Position numbers and translations under genes: made by a program
The notes under the pieces: model-generated
The model's database searches: none
Seen by the model: the letters and a program-made list of their open reading frames with translations, nothing else
Told to the model about the DNA's origin: nothing
From: Colletotrichum lupini
Taxonomy: Eukaryota; Ascomycota; Sordariomycetes; Glomerellales; Glomerellaceae
NCBI RefSeq assembly: GCF_023278565.1
Contig: NC_064682.1
Coordinates: 1,302,001 to 1,366,000 of the forward strand
Direction: 5' to 3'
Length of the DNA: 64,000 nt
In this document: positions 33,939 to 49,022 of the stretch, in pieces
How the letters are laid out: the number at the start of each line of letters is the position of its first letter
How positions within the stretch are numbered: position 1 is the stretch's first letter

Positions 33939-36900
33939 GTCCCCTAATTTCTTTTTTTCTTAATCTTTTATAAAAAGAAATTATTTTAAATTAGTCCTAA
34001 TTACTATATATAGCTAATCGTTTTAAGTCCTTTATTTACTTTTTTTTTTATAATTACTTTTTTTATTTCTTTTACCTTTTTTATTTACTTTACTTTTTTT
34101 ATTTAGTTCTTATTTTATTCTTTCTTAGTAATTTCTTAATTTTAATTCTTATTACTTTAAATTTTTTTAGTTTTCTTTATTAATAGCGGTATTTAAAGAG
34201 TATAAGTTAAAGTTATATATATAGCTTTTATAATTAGGTTATTATATTAATTAACCTATTACTCCTTTATACTCTTATTAGTATTAGTTTTATTTATATA
34301 TATATTACGATATTATAAAAGATCTTAATAAAATTTAGCTAGCCCTTAACACTAGCGTTTATTATTTTTTTATATAGTCTAATTATAATTAAAAAGGGTA
34401 TATTTAATAGTTTCTTATTTTAACTAAACCCTTAGTATTTTAATTAGAGTTTTTATAGCGGGGCTATCCCCGCCCCTAACTAGAGTATTTAAAGGACTAC
34501 CTCTTTAGTTATTTAAACTAGTTTTATTAAGAGCCGGGCTAAAGTATAATAGTAATTTAAATAGTAATATATTTAATAAGGACTACGTAACTTAATAAGT
34601 CTTAGGAATATTAATTAAATATATAAGTTAATTATTAATAATAGTATTTAAATATTAATTAGTAGCTTTTATTAATTTAATTACTTACGGAGTCTAATTA
34701 GGGTCGCTATTTATTATAAATCCTTAGGTATTTTTTAGTATTTTTAAAGATCGAGACGGTAGGGTTAACTTTTTAAAAATAATAAGTTTTTAATTAAGGT
34801 TCTTAGTTATATTCTTAATTTTTTTAAAATACGTAGGATTTATAAAAATATAATAGCCGTAATTATATAAATTATAAATTCTTAGATCTTATTTAATAAA
34901 TCTAAAGCTAGGTAAATAAGAACCGGATTTCTAAGGAGTTAGTACTTTATAAGCGTCGGTTATAACGTAATTAAAGTTATTTAAGTTAATATAAGGCTTA
35001 TTTTTAAAATCCCGATCGTATATTATATTTTTAAAGGACCTTTTTAAGAGAAGTCTTATTATATTAAAAAAGTAATAATTATTATATTAAAACTTATAAC
35101 TAATTTATTAAATCTAAACTACGCGGAGCTTATTATTAAATAGTTTAAAATATTTATAAGTTATTTAGTACGTGTTATAAATAAAGTTAAGCTAGTTATA
35201 TTAGACTATATTATAAAACTATTTAAGTATATATAAACCGTATTTTTATTTACTTGGTTATTATATTATAAGAATTATATAAGTATTTTTATTAATTAGT
35301 TATTAAATATAAAGAAGTATATCGATCTAATTATAAAAGGCCTTTAGCGCTTAGATATTATTAACGAATATCCTTTCTAAATACTTAAAGTCTTATTTCG
35401 GATCGTATTAATAAACTATACTATTTTATTAGTTAATAATTATTTTTATAAAATAGCCCGGATTATTAATATAAAAAAAGAAGATTATTAAGTATACTAA
35501 AGTCTTAATTTTTATATACTTTTTTAAGTTTAAGGGATTAGGGTAGGGGTCTTATTTAGTTTAAAAATACTCTCCTATCCCTCTTTAATTATAATTATAT
35601 TACGTATTAAAATAAAGTTTCGTATTATAACTTTTATTACGGATCTAATCTCGTATTTTTAAATCTAGTTTTTATATAATAAGCGTTTTTAAAAATTATA
35701 ATAATTAGTTAGGACTTTTATTACTTTATAATAGTTCTATTTTATTTAAGTTTTTTAATTTTTTTAATTTTTTTAATTTTCAAAAGCCTTAGGGCGCTAA
35801 TTAAAAAAGGGAAGTGCGTCCTTTATATTAAGCTAATTAAGAAAGTCGAATTTATAAGGGGTTAGGATTATTTAAAAGAAACTAGTTTATTTAAGTACTA
35901 GGCTTAGGTAATAGTTAGTATGCACTTTATATTAATAGTTTATATTAAAATTAATAAACTAAAAGCTCTTAGTATTCGTTACAGTCTTAGGGTTAGTCTT
36001 ATTAAAAATAATATATTTATTTAAATTTTATTTTCTTAGTTAGTATTTAGTATTACTTTTAAAGTTTTTTATTATAATTAGGCTTTAAATTTATATTACG
36101 TTTTTTTTATTATTTAGTTTAGAAAGAGAGATAGGGGGAGAGGAGGTTATTATAAATAGCTAGGTTAATATTTATATAATAAATTAGGAAGTAAAAATTA
36201 GAGAAAGTTTAATTAGTAGTAATTATAGGGAAGTAGTAATTTAGGTTTAAAAATATAAGAGAAGGCTAAAGAATATTTAGGTTAAAAACGGCTACTTAAT
36301 AGTAATAGTAGTAGTTAAAGAGGGAAAAAGAAAAAGTTAAGTAGCTAAGTAAAAAGCTACCCTTTTATACTAATTACGAGGTAGCCTCTATTAATTAAGA
36401 AGGAAAGTACTAAATTATAAATAATAAAAAGGCCCTAATTTTATAATTTACTTTTTTTTTTTATATAGTAATTATAATTTAGCGTTAATTAGCTAAGAGG
36501 CTTATAGTACTTTTTTTCTTAATACCCCGGATCTAAGGGGGGGTATATAGAGGCCTTTTTTTAATCCCTCTAATCCCCTTTTTTTTTTAATAATAACCTT
36601 TTAATTATAATTATCCTTTTTTACTTAGTCTCTTTTTCTTTTTAATAATATAATTTATTTACTTATTGTATTTAATACTTTAGCTATTAATAATACGTAT
36701 TAAATTATTAAAACTACTTATTACGACGTCCGGCCTTAGTAGTATTTTTCTTTTATTTTTAAAAAGGTTAATTCCCTAAAGACTTAGGGCTATAAGTTCT
36801 AAGAAGTTAGTAAAAAGTAGATTATAATAAGTCCTATTCTATTAGACTTTTTTAATTCTTATCTTAATTTAAGGTTTCTTTTTTTAGATTTTTAAAATTA

Positions 36901-37083
36901 CTAATTAGTTAACTTTTTTTAAATTAGTTAGAGAGCTTTATATTAAATTTTATATTATAAATCCTTAGGTTAATAAGTATATTAAAGGATAAATAGCTTA
37001 GATATTTTAGTAATTAATTATGAATTGAAACGTTATTAAAAAAGTACGTTTATAAACGGGGTATTATAAGCGGATTATTTTTA

Positions 37084-37172
37084 GGGAATTAATATACGGG
37101 CGTTATAAATTAATATACGAGCGTCGCTCTTATACGGGCGTTACTATTCTACTTTTTAATTAGTCTAAAAAA
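37084..37172. repeat. Left terminal inverted repeat of MULE
   Basis: About 89 bp pairing with 40432-40520. It contains the repeated word TATACGGGCGTTA near its inner half. Confidence 0.8.
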
Positions 37173-40100
37173 AATTTATTAGTATAGTTAAATTTTACTA
37201 AATACTTATAAAATATCCTAAGCTTTTATTTTTTTATTCCCTTTATACCTAGGTTATATTATTAAGCCTCGAAATTTAACTTATAATATTTATTTATAAT
37301 AATTTTTATAATTAGAATTAAAAACGTTCCCTAGGGCTAATTTTAAAATAATACCCCTATTAAGAGACTTCTCTCTTTATAAGAGCAACTATTAATTAAT
37401 TACGGCCTCTTATTATTATTTAGCTAATTATTATTATCTCCCTTTTTAAAAAGCAGTTATTTTAATATTAGTTAATTTTATAAAGTTAATAATTTTAAAA
37501 AGTAATACGACCTTATTACCGAGCTCCTAGTTAGTATATTATAAAATATATAACTTTTTATAAATAATTACTTTAATATAAAGCTTATATTATACTTTAC
37601 TTACTATTTTCCTAAGGGAATAACGAAAACCTAGCGGACTACCCTTTTATAACTTTTTTTAAAGTATAACCCCTCTCCCCTTAATAAATAATTTTAATAA
37701 CCTTCTTATTTTATAATAGAATAGTTTAGTAATACTTTTTAACTTATTAAATAGGTTATTAAGACTAATTAATAGCTAATAATAATACTACTCCGATAAT
37801 AAAAATATATTTATTAATAATAATAAATATAAGGTCCCTAAGTTAACCTATTACCCTATTTACTCTTATAGCTATTTTTTTATTTAAAATAAAGCGTTTT
37901 TCTAAACTATAGCCTCTTATTATATTTTAAATAACTAATCGTCTTCTTTTTTTATAACCTAAATCCTAAACTTACCGATTTTTAGTAATTTAAAATAAAC
38001 TTATAATACCCTTTTTAACTAAGTTAATAACTTTATAAGAGCTAATAGATTTAGTATTATAAAGCAGAATAAGTATAAAGCTCGAGGCCGAATTATTTAA
38101 TATACCTTTTAATATAATTAGTTTAGTAAGCCTAGGCTTATATAAAACGCTAGTATTTAATAATATAAGTTTTATAAATACGGTTATAAATAATAAGTTA
38201 TTACCGAGGCTTAAGAAGAAGATAAGTAGCTATTATATTATTATTTAGACCCTTAATATAATTAATATAATTATAGCCCTAGTTTTAAAGCCTCTATATA
38301 CTTTTTATATTATAAGCTTATTAAAATAGTTAAGGATATTATTAAAACTATAAACTAACGAGTTAGGATTCGGGCTTATAATATACGTACTATTATTTAA
38401 GAATAGTTTTTAGAGTCCTTATTTACTTAGCGAGATATTTATAATACTAAGGCTTATATAAACTAAGAAAAACTAGTTAAATATTCGCTAATTATAGCGT
38501 TAATTAAGCTATTTAATAAATAAGATATTTTATACGTAGTAAAATAGGTAAATAACGAGCTAAACTACTTTATTAATCTTATTTAGACCTTTTTTTATTA
38601 TTTCTAAATATAGAAGTAATTCCTTAAGGTAATTAGTTTCGATAATACTTATAATACTAATTATTTTAAGCTCCCTCTTTTTTAAGTTATTAAATAAACC
38701 TACTTGAGATCTATTTATAACGCTACGTTTAGCTTTATTAATAATAAAAGACTAGAGGGTTTTTAGTTTCTCTTAATAAGTATTCGCTAATTTATAAACT
38801 AATACTTAGTTTATTATTTTATTATTATTATTATAAATTACAATAAGTAAATAAAGGCTATACTAAATAAATAGTTCCCGGACGTTTAGTAATAACTTTA
38901 TATTTATTATATTAATTCTAACGTTATACTTAGGGCTAAGTAAAAGTAAATTAAGGACCGTAATTATAATAATAATAGTAATAGGTTTAATAACAAGGGA
39001 TATTAGTTATTAATATAAATAATAACTATACTAAATAATAAAGATAAGGCCTATATTAATATACTTATTAATAAGCCCCCCCCCTTATATATATCGTAGG
39101 GTCCTTATAATATAAAAACTTATTATTTTTATTAAAACTAAGTATATTTTTAAAAAAGCCTAGACTAAGCTCTATAAAAAGTTTAATAACTAATACCTAA
39201 TCTTTTAGTACCTTTACGTAATATACTTATTTTTAAAAGTATAGTAGGCCCGTTATTTTATTTAAAAATATTAAAACTTTAGTACTTACGTTATTTTTAA
39301 TACTAAGTTAAGTAATAATAATATTAAGGGTTGTTTTTTAAATAGTCTTAGTTATTTATATTAGCTTATTAACGTTATATAGGATATAATTAGCGATTAG
39401 GAGCTATATTTTTATTAAATTTATATAAAGGACGAGGTACTTATAAGCTAAGAGTATATAAGTACTTATTTTAAATACTTAAGTAAACTTTAAATAATAC
39501 TTTCTTTAAAATATCTTACTTTAATTAAGATATAAGGCCGGCTTATAAAAAAAGTAATACTATTTAATAAAAAGCTATTCTTAAAACCCCTCGGATCTTA
39601 TAGTTTAAATTATATTATTTTAATTAAGCTAAGTATCCTATATTACTATAAAATCTATTTTAAAATATTAAATTTAGTTACTTTTAATAAATAAAAAGTA
39701 TACCCTTAGTAGCGTTTTTAAAAAACGTCTTTTTTAAATCTATACTACTAGATCCTTAACCCTAAGATTATTATATCCCTCTATAATAAGCTAAAGAATA
39801 TAATATAGCTTATTTTATTATAACTAACTTTATTTAAAAAAGGCCGGTTAGCTAATTAAGCCCGTACTACTTATAATAACTAAGGTATTAATAATAAAAA
39901 GCGAGGCTACTTATTTAAAAATAAAAATAAGTTAACGCTAGCTAAGCTTATAAAAAAAATAAGTTAGCTAAATTAAAGCTAAATATTAAGCTTATTTTAA
40001 TAATAAATAAGGAGCTAATTTAGTATTCTCAATAAGGGGAGGATAATAGGGAATTATATAAGTAAACGGCCGATATAGCTTAATATTTAAAAGAAACGGA

Positions 40101-40431
40101 GCTAATAAAAAGTAGTTTATAATAATAATAAATTATTATAACTATATTAAAAAAGGTAGTTAAGCGGACGTTATTATAATTTACTATTTATATATTTTAA
40201 ATATATAATAAAAAAAAGCCTTACTTATTTAAGATTTATAAAAGCTTAGATTATTAACTTATTTAAAATTTATAAATTTTAAATAAGTAATATAATAGTT
40301 CTAAACGAGTACGTAAGTTATAGTAGTATTTTTATTTTTAAAAATCTTAAACTAGAGCTTAGGTTAGAGAGGATAATAAGAATAGCTATATTAATATAAT
40401 TACCCTTACCGCTTTTATAAAGAGGTACTAT

Positions 40432-40520
40432 TTTTTTAAACTAATTAAAAAGTAAAATAGTAACGCCCGTATAAAAGCGACGCCCGTATATTAATTTGCG
40501 ACGCCTATATATTAATTCCC
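40432..40520. repeat. Right terminal inverted repeat of MULE
   Basis: Reverse complement of 37084-37172 apart from scattered transitions. Confidence 0.8.
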
Positions 40521-43500
40521 TATTTTTATAGAGCTATTAAGTTTTTATTAGTTACGATTATACTAATCCTTTTAGCCCTTTATCTTAGTAATTAAGCAAA
40601 CGAACCCTTATTATTAATTTTTTATTTATCTAAGCTTATAGTATTTAGAATACTATACTTTATAACTATTATACGTAGTCCTTTTAGAAATATATTAGTT
40701 CTAATATTAATAAACTAATTAAAAAGATAGTCCCTTATTTTAAATACGTTTTTTTACTAAATTATTTCAATAATTAATATAGTAATTATATATATTCCAA
40801 GGGCGAGAAATATTACTTTAAAAAGAGCTAAGATTAGTAAAATATTAAATAGTCCGGGGCCGATCTTATATAAGGTTATTATTATCGTTATATAATAAGT
40901 AATAATAAAGTAGTATCTCTAATCCTAACTAATATTAAAAGAGTTAAGACTTTAATTTATATAGTTTTTAATTATATTAATAATATTAAAGCTAAGGAGG
41001 ATAAGTATAATTCCGTTCTTAAGGACGCCCCTTTAATATACTTTATTAAAGACTACGTATTTATAATTTATAAAAGTTATTAATATATTAAAATAAAATA
41101 AGTAGAGTAAGAGGCTATATAAGCTAAGCTAAATACTAAACGGGCTTAATTAAATAAAGAACTAGGCTTTAATATTTAAAAGGAGGAATAGGGTTTTTTA
41201 ATATAATAATATAGTTAGTAAATAAGGTCGTTAAGTTTTTAATTATAATAGCTAAAAAATAATTTTTTTTTATCGTCCTTTTATATCTTTATTTTAAATT
41301 TAGGTAAAGAGATAATTAAAAGATTGGCCGGATTTAATAATATTTTTATAAAATAAATATTTAATAAATAAAACTCGTAGCTTATACTAAAGATCGGTAG
41401 TAATAAAAGGTAATTTACTTTTTATAAAAAGGTCTTATTTATAATTAAGTTTACTTAGTAAGTAGTTAAGTATCCTCGTTTTTAAAGTTTATTATATTAT
41501 TATTATAATTAAGAAGTAGGGTCGTAGTTTTAATTATATTATTTTATAAAAATAAAAAGTTAGCTAAGTTAAAAATAAAGTTATTATAAAGATTAAATTC
41601 GTTGAGTAATAGATAGAGGCTTTTTAAAGACTTTAAGAACTTCTTAAGCTAATTATTAATATAAGTAGCCCTTATAATTAAGTTATTAGTAAGCGTTTTT
41701 AGTTAATATAACGATTTATTTAGAGTAACTAAGTAAATATAAAAAGGTCTTTATTAATAGTAATTAAGTTTTTTAGAAGTTAATATGTTAACTTTTTATT
41801 AAATATTAAAAATAAGAATTAGATTATTAAGCTATAACTTTATTAATTAAAAGGAGTGCGAGGAGTTAAAGTAGTTATAGGTTTAGGCTTAATATTAAGT
41901 AACTTTATTAGTTATAATTTCCTAATTATTTATTAAAAAAGTAAAAGCTCGTAATTAGGCTTAGACCTCTTAATTCGTCGTATATACGTTTTTTTAATTA
42001 AGTACTTTCTAAATTACTATTTTTTTTTAATTAGAGTTATTATATAATAATTATAAATAAGATAGAATAGTATATAACCTAACGATACTTTAATAATTAT
42101 CTTATTTATAAAAAGGGCTATAGTAAGTATAGGTTTAATATTTTTTTTTAATTTAATTAAATACGAAATATATACGCAATAAGTTAGTAACTTTTTTTAA
42201 AGAGCTTATTAGCGCGAGGGTTATAAACTAATATAACTTTTTACTAAGTACTATATTATTAATTAAACTAAGTAATAGCGCTTATATTTTCTTATCCCTT
42301 ATTAATAATTAGAGTATTATAAATCTTATAATAGTAAATAATATTATTTTAAATACATTTCGTAATATATTTTAATATAGCGTTCGTTATAATCCGTACT
42401 TCTAAGTACTTTATAAACTTATTATATATTTTAATAACTTTTTATTTATTTATATACTAAATATTTAAATAGATCTTAGAAAAGGGTTTATAAATTAGAA
42501 TTATAAATATATAGGGGTTATTAAAACGTCGTAATTTAACCTTTTAATAAGCCTCGTAAGTTATAATTAGCTCCCGGGCTTAAGTATATATTTTTAGTTA
42601 ATAATATTATTTTATAAAACGGAAATAAGTAGTTTCTCGTCCCTAGTACCCGGATTTATTATATATTTTATTAATTAGGTTTACTTAGTAGCGCTTATTA
42701 TTAATTATTTAAATAAGTTAGGGACAAGTCTTCGTTCTTTATTAAAATAAAAGTTTATTTTATATAATAAATTACGTTACTATCTATTTAAAACGTTTAA
42801 ACTAATTAAAGGGTATATTTACTAACTTTTTTAGAGTAAAAAGAAAATAAGTAATTTATTTTAAGAGATCTAATTATTATTTATTCAGTATTAGTATATT
42901 AGTTAGAATATTTATTTTTTATACTTAATTAATAATAATATTATTATAGCTATGCATTATAAGAAAAAAGTTCTTTACGACGTATATTTATAAAACTCGT
43001 ATATTAATAAAGTCTTAAATATTTTTATTAAGCTTTATTTTAACTAAGTTAGATTAGCTAGGGTTTTTTTTAAAAAAGCTATTTACTGTAGTATTCTTTT
43101 TTGTATTAATATATTTAATTTTAAAGTTAAAAAGTTTAATTTAAGAGAGCTAGCGCGTTATTATTACTAATACTAGGTTATTTATTACGCTATTAATCTA
43201 AGTAATTAGGACCTAGGTATTAGTTTTTAATAAGAAATTAATTCTAAATAAGTAATTATAAAGACGCTTTAGGTTTATTAAAATACTTCGTATTTTAAAC
43301 TTATTAGAATTATAATTAAGTTTTAGCCCGCGCTATATTTTATTTTTATATTAAGTAATAATACGTTTATTATTAACGATCTAACTAAGTATACTGCCCT
43401 ATTTTTTAATATTAACGTCCGTTATAAGGATAATTTACCTAGCCTCGGCACTATAGTTTAGTAAAATTAGAATAGGGGTTATAATAATTACTTTTTTAAG

Positions 43501-46500
43501 CGTTTTTATAGCCTTAATTTATAATACTCCCTATTTAAAAAATTAGTTTTTATTAAATAAGGAGTATAACGGGGCTATTTTAAAAGAAAAATACTCGATT
43601 TAGTAATAGTAAAAAGTAATAATACTAAGAAACGATTTAATTTTTAAGACGTTTAAGCATTTTATTTATTTAAAGATCTTAAGCATTTTAGTTTAGTTAG
43701 GCCGTCTTTTTTTTATATTATAAAAGTAGTTTATAATAATTACGAATAGTTAGTATTATTATAACTTTATTTTAAAAATAATATAACTAGCTAGCTCAAT
43801 ATTAACTAAGACCTAATTAATATTTTAAAGGTACTCGTAGATAAATTACCGGATCCTAGGATAGTTAATTAGATATTTATTATTATAATAAGATTATGGG
43901 CTTTTAACTATAATATTATTAATAAAACCGCTATAGTATTTTAAAATTAGGTTATAAAGAATATAGGTTATAATTTAATAAAACTAGGTTACTAAGTTTA
44001 TTATTTTTTATAAGAGGGTATAGTATTTATATAGCCTAAATAGAGTTAAGAAAGTCGTTAAATTATAGTTCTTTTTATTTAAAAAGATTTAATCGTAATT
44101 AAAAAAGAAATTTAAGAAGGAAATAAGCTAATTTATAGTAAATTCTTTTAAGAACTTATTAATATTAAGTAGTTACTAAGCGTTTTAAAGAGTAATAGTA
44201 TTAACTTTAGTTACTAAGTTAATTAGCTAAAGATTACTATCCTTTTTTATTATTGAAAACTAAGGGTTCTAATATACGGTATAGCTTTTTTAATAATACT
44301 TTGGGTAATACGTTTTTAAATTATTTTAAAAGCTTTTAATAATAAAGCTTTTAGGATAGGGATATCCTTTATTTATTAAGTTTTATAGGGTATAGTTTTA
44401 ATTAATTATAATAGTACGATTATAGGGTCGAGATAGCCGTATTTAGAGAAGTCCTATATTAGCGCTTTTTTTTAATTAAGGAGTATTTATTTAAAGAGAT
44501 CTTATTTATAAAATAAGAAGTAGTCGTAATCCTTAAAAATAGTTTAAAATCGATTATTTACTAATCTAGAGCTTAGTTTTATATTTAAAAACTTAAATAT
44601 AATAATATTTTTATAAGGGCCCGATCGGTTTTATAATTTATTTTTAACTTTTTTAAGCTTTTTAAGTTTTTAATAGGGATTATTATTAGGTATTAATCTA
44701 TTAGAAGGCGTGTTATTAACTAGTTAGATTTTTTAGTCTTTTTTTATATATATTATATTAGCTTTAGTAGCACGGGGAATTTTATAAAAAGCTTTTTTAG
44801 TTATTTTATATAATTTTAATATCTTTTATCTTAGTTTTTTAATTTATTATTTAATATATAATTCTTTTTATTAAGAAGTAGGTATTTTTATTAAAAAATA
44901 TAAATCGTCCTAATTAGCTAATTTATTTAGCCTATTTTTAGTTTTATTACGAGCAGTTATTATTATTATTTTAATTTATATAATCTAAAACTAGATTATA
45001 TAGAGCGTATTTATAGTTATAATTTAGTTAGCTTAGTTTTAATTTAAAACTATTATAATACGCTCGTTTTTATTTAGTTTAGATTCTAAGTAGAGGTTAT
45101 TAAAACTAGTAATATTCTTAGTTATATTATTAATATTTAGTTTTTTAATCTAAAGACTTTTTTTATATATTACTTAAAATAGGGTAAAATATCCTTTATA
45201 TTTTAAAAACCGTTCGTTTTAATTATTTTTATAGGGATCCTTAGCTTTACGTTTTTAATATAAATTAGAGTAGTAATTATTAATCTATTATATCTAAAAG
45301 ATAGTTTAGTATTTTATATAAATAAAAAACTTAGTAATAACGGATTAGAGGTTTTTTATTCGTTTTTAATAAAAGAATAAGTAGTTATTTTAAACTTACT
45401 AATCTATATATTTATAAAATAAAAGCTATTAAAAATTATTTAGCTAACTAAATCGTATTTAAATATCTATATTTAAAGTTTTATTATTATATAAAAAATA
45501 CTAGCTTTTTTAACGTATTATTTTAAAAAGATATTAACTTATGCCTTAGTATTTAAGATCGTAACGATTATTAAACCTTTATTATTCTAATTTATACTAA
45601 ATATTTAGATTTTTAATTATAAATAGGCATTTAAAATTATAAAAGTTAGAAGTTTAGAAGTTAAATTAGCACTTCTAATTTTACTAATTTTAGTTATATA
45701 GCTCGGCTTTAAGAAGAGGTTTTCGTTATACCTATTAAAGAGATTTTTAATATTTTTTTATTATTATTTATTTTTTACTAAGTTAGCTAAGGAACTTAAA
45801 GCTTTTAATAAGATTTTATTTATATTAAAATATTTTTAATTACGTATTAAAATTAGTATTATTATAGGATATTCTAATATAACTTTTTATAAAAAGTTTA
45901 TAAAAAGTAAGATCGGGGCCTCGAGCCTCTTTTTTATTAACTTTTTAACTTTAACCTTAAAGTTAAAGTTATAGGGCTAATTTATAATCGTCGTTTTTTA
46001 AGTTTTATAAAAAAGAGGTTCTTAGGTTTTTTAAGTACTAGTATTATAAGTACTAATTAGGATTTTAATAAGCTAGGGCTTAGAAGTAGATTTAAGAGTT
46101 ATATTTTTTATTATTTTAAGAACTTTGTTATTATTATCGATTTTTATAGTTTTTTCTTTTAATTAAAAAAAGAAACTATTTTTTTTAAATTATAAAAGCT
46201 AGCTTAGGTTATTAATATTATACGTTTTTTTAAAGTATAGTTTAGTTATTAAGGTGCGATTCTTAGGGGGTCTTTTTTTATAAATAGTATAAACGTTTAT
46301 TTAGTTATAATAGCTTAGATTAGGTCGTATTATATAAACGTATTTAACTATATTTATAAGATTAGTAAAAGGGAGTATAGGTATAGTTTATTAAAGTAGT
46401 CCGATTTAGTAATTTAAAATTTACTTAGCTAAAAGCTTAGTATTTTTTTTAATTAATATATTTACTATATAAGAAAAGAAGGTAATACGATTAGTAATCG

Positions 46501-48619
46501 TATACTTTTTTCTATTTTTAATTATAGTAAAGGGGATATTATTTATAAGCTTATACTCGTTACGCTTTTTATAATATTAAGCTTTTTAAATTAAAATAAT
46601 AAAATAAGCGTCCTTATTAAGAGTATACTAATTATAATCCTTAATAATTTAGTAATATTAATTTTAATAATACTAATAGCGATCCTTAGGTTTTATAATC
46701 GAGGGCTAATTAGGATACGTAGCGCTTATATTAAATATATAAATAGGGCCTTAAGAATAAATACTATTTTAATAAATCTTTAGCTTACTTATTTTATTAA
46801 TTAAATTAGAATTAATAATATTATTAGTAACTACCTAGGTAACCTAGACCTCTATTATTAGTTAGTAATATTATTAATAGTTCGGATATTAATATTAAGT
46901 ATTATTACGTACTTAAAGAATAGGAGGTCGTAATAAGGGTTTAGGTTAACTTTAATTATTTATAAAAAATAGGCTATATTCTTTTTTATATACGATTATA
47001 TTAAGAAGTTCTATTTTAAACCTTATATACTTTATTAATTTAATAAAGCTATTTAAAATAACCCCGACTTCTTTTACTATTTCTCTTATAATATTAGTAT
47101 AAAATTACTTATACATAGTTTTGATTAAGCTTTTATTAGTTATAATATAAAGGTTTTATTACTTAGTAAGGGTAATTATATTATTAGTTTTAATAAATAG
47201 TACCTAAGTAGAGTTTAAGTTAAAAAAACGAAATAAGTAGCCCCTTAATAACTTTTTTAATTTACTCTTTTTTATTTAAAAAGTAGTTAGTATTTTATTT
47301 TTTATATTTTTATAAAAAGAAATCCTTAGCTTAGGCTTAGGGTAGTCCTTTAATCGCGTTTTTCATTAGAGTTTAATAATTTCTTTTTGTAATATATATA
47401 ATAAGCTTATTTTTAACTTAGTCCGGGACCTTATTAATCTCGTATTAGTCTTCGAACTTTTTTAAAAAGTTTATAATATTATTATTTTTAAAAACTATAG
47501 TCCTTTTTTAATTAGGGAACGGTATTTTATAAAAATTTATATTTTTTATTAAATTAGGTTAAAGAATTATAAGAACTTTAGTTTAAAGTACGGTAGTTTA
47601 GATTTAAGTAGTAATAGTACTTAGGAGGGTATTAATTAAAGTATTTATTTTAACCTAAGTTACGATTAGTTTTTTTTAATTAGATTAATAAGTAGATTTA
47701 TTAAAAAGGGTAGCTTTTTTATTATTAAATAACTCCGCGGCCTACGGGTCTTAATAAATTATAAAAGTTAGTTTAGTAAATAGTTTATTTAAAGTAAAAG
47801 GGTTAGGTTTATATAATTCAACGTCTTAAGGGGTATTAATAATAGTAAAAATAACGTATTAATTATTTATATTTACGGTCCGAGGTTATTAAAAGTATAG
47901 TTCGTTAATTCTATTTATAATTTTAATAGTTTTATATTAGTTTGTCCGTTTTAAATAGAGTTTAAAAAGAGAGGAGAAGAGCCGTTTTAATAATTAGAGT
48001 ATAACTATTATTCTAATTAACGTAATTTAGGCCGTTTTTTTTAATCCTTATTATATATATAATTCAAATTTTAATTAGATATCGTATTAAGCTTATAGTA
48101 ATACTAATTAAAATTATTAATAGGTCTAATTAAAAGCTAGTTTTATAAGCGCCCTTAGCCCGATATATCCGTATTTCTAAATAGGTTTATTATTAAGTCT
48201 CTAAACTATATTAATTAGTAAGGAGTAGTTTAGTTAAATAACTAACTATATTTATTAAAGTATTTTATTAATTCTAATCCTAACTTACTATTTATTTTAT
48301 TATATTATTATAGCGTTTTATACCTAAGCCTAATTCGGTTTTAAATATCCGCGTTTTTTTTTACTTATTTATCTTATTTACTTTTTAGGGTTTATCGTAT
48401 CCCCTATTTTATTGAATAAGAAGCCCTTTTTTATATATTTTCGTTTTTATATTTTAATTATTTAGTTACTTTTTTTTAAATTAGAGTCCTATTACTTATA
48501 TTTATTTTAATTATTATACCGTTTTCTTTAATTAATTATTTAAAGTATTTTTAATTAAGTTAGGTTTTTTTTTACTTATTCTCTTATTTAATAAAAAAGG
48601 GATTTTTAAAAAGGGAGAT

Positions 48620-49022
48620 TATTAAAAACGTATAGGGTATAAAGGACTTTTATAATACGGTATTTTAAAAGAATTATTAATATTTATAAAAGTAATATAA
48701 AATACTTTTTTTAATTAGGTTAATACGGTTTTAATTAACAGAGCTATAACTAAAAAAAAGAAAATAGTATTAATTAGATTAAAAAAGTAAACTTCTTAAT
48801 TATTTTATATTATTATATATAAAAATAAATTATTAAAAAGGCTTTAGTTTAATTTTAAAAAGTATATATATAATTAAAATAAAAATCTGCGCTACTAAGC
48901 TCTTATTTCTAATCGGGGCCTTTTTGTTTTATATTTTACTCCGATTAGCTCTCCCGTAGATCCCTAGACTTAATTAGTTTTAAAAGGACTACTAGGACTG
49001 ATCGCCCTACTCTATTCTAATA
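48620..49022 (+). repeat. Right terminal repeat of the 15.5-kb element
   Basis: About 403 bp. Its outer half (from about 48885) still has TG and CA and looks much less mutated than the left repeat, so RIP decays toward the edge. Its terminal bases provide the stop codon of the archaemetzincin frame. Confidence 0.85.

Larger units (their letters stand above)
37084..40520 (+). mobile_element. Nested Mutator-like (MULE) DNA transposon, RIP-degraded, 3437 bp
   Basis: Terminal inverted repeats of about 90 bp begin GGGAATTAATATACGGGCG on the left and, in reverse complement, GGGAATTAATATATAGGCG on the right. Exact 8-bp direct repeats TATTTTTA flank it (37076-37083 and 40521-40528). From 38641 a frame reads DNTYNTNYFKLPLF, then FINNKRLEGF, FLL, FPDV and LYIYYINSNV when interrupting stops are ignored. 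This matches the MULE transposase core (DNTYxTNxFxLPLFxV ... FPxxxxQLCxxHINxNV), with Cys/His codons changed to Tyr as RIP would do. MULEs usually make 9-11 bp duplications, so 8 is slightly short. Confidence 0.82.
33537..49022 (+). mobile_element. 15.5-kb RIP-degraded element with 402-bp terminal direct repeats (LTR-type), containing a nested MULE
   Basis: Near-identical direct repeats at 33537-33938 and 48620-49022 begin TATTAAAAACGTATAGGG. A purine run AAAAAGGGAGA immediately precedes the right repeat, resembling a polypurine tract and suggesting plus orientation. Removing the nested transposon leaves about 12 kb, long for an ordinary LTR element, so other nested insertions or an unusual element are possible. 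One frame around 42.9-44.2 kb reads fairly continuously if TAA/TAG are taken as RIPped Gln/Trp, but I do not recognise its product. No matching target duplication was found: ATTAA precedes the left repeat and CCTCC follows the right. Superfamily not assigned. Confidence 0.72.
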
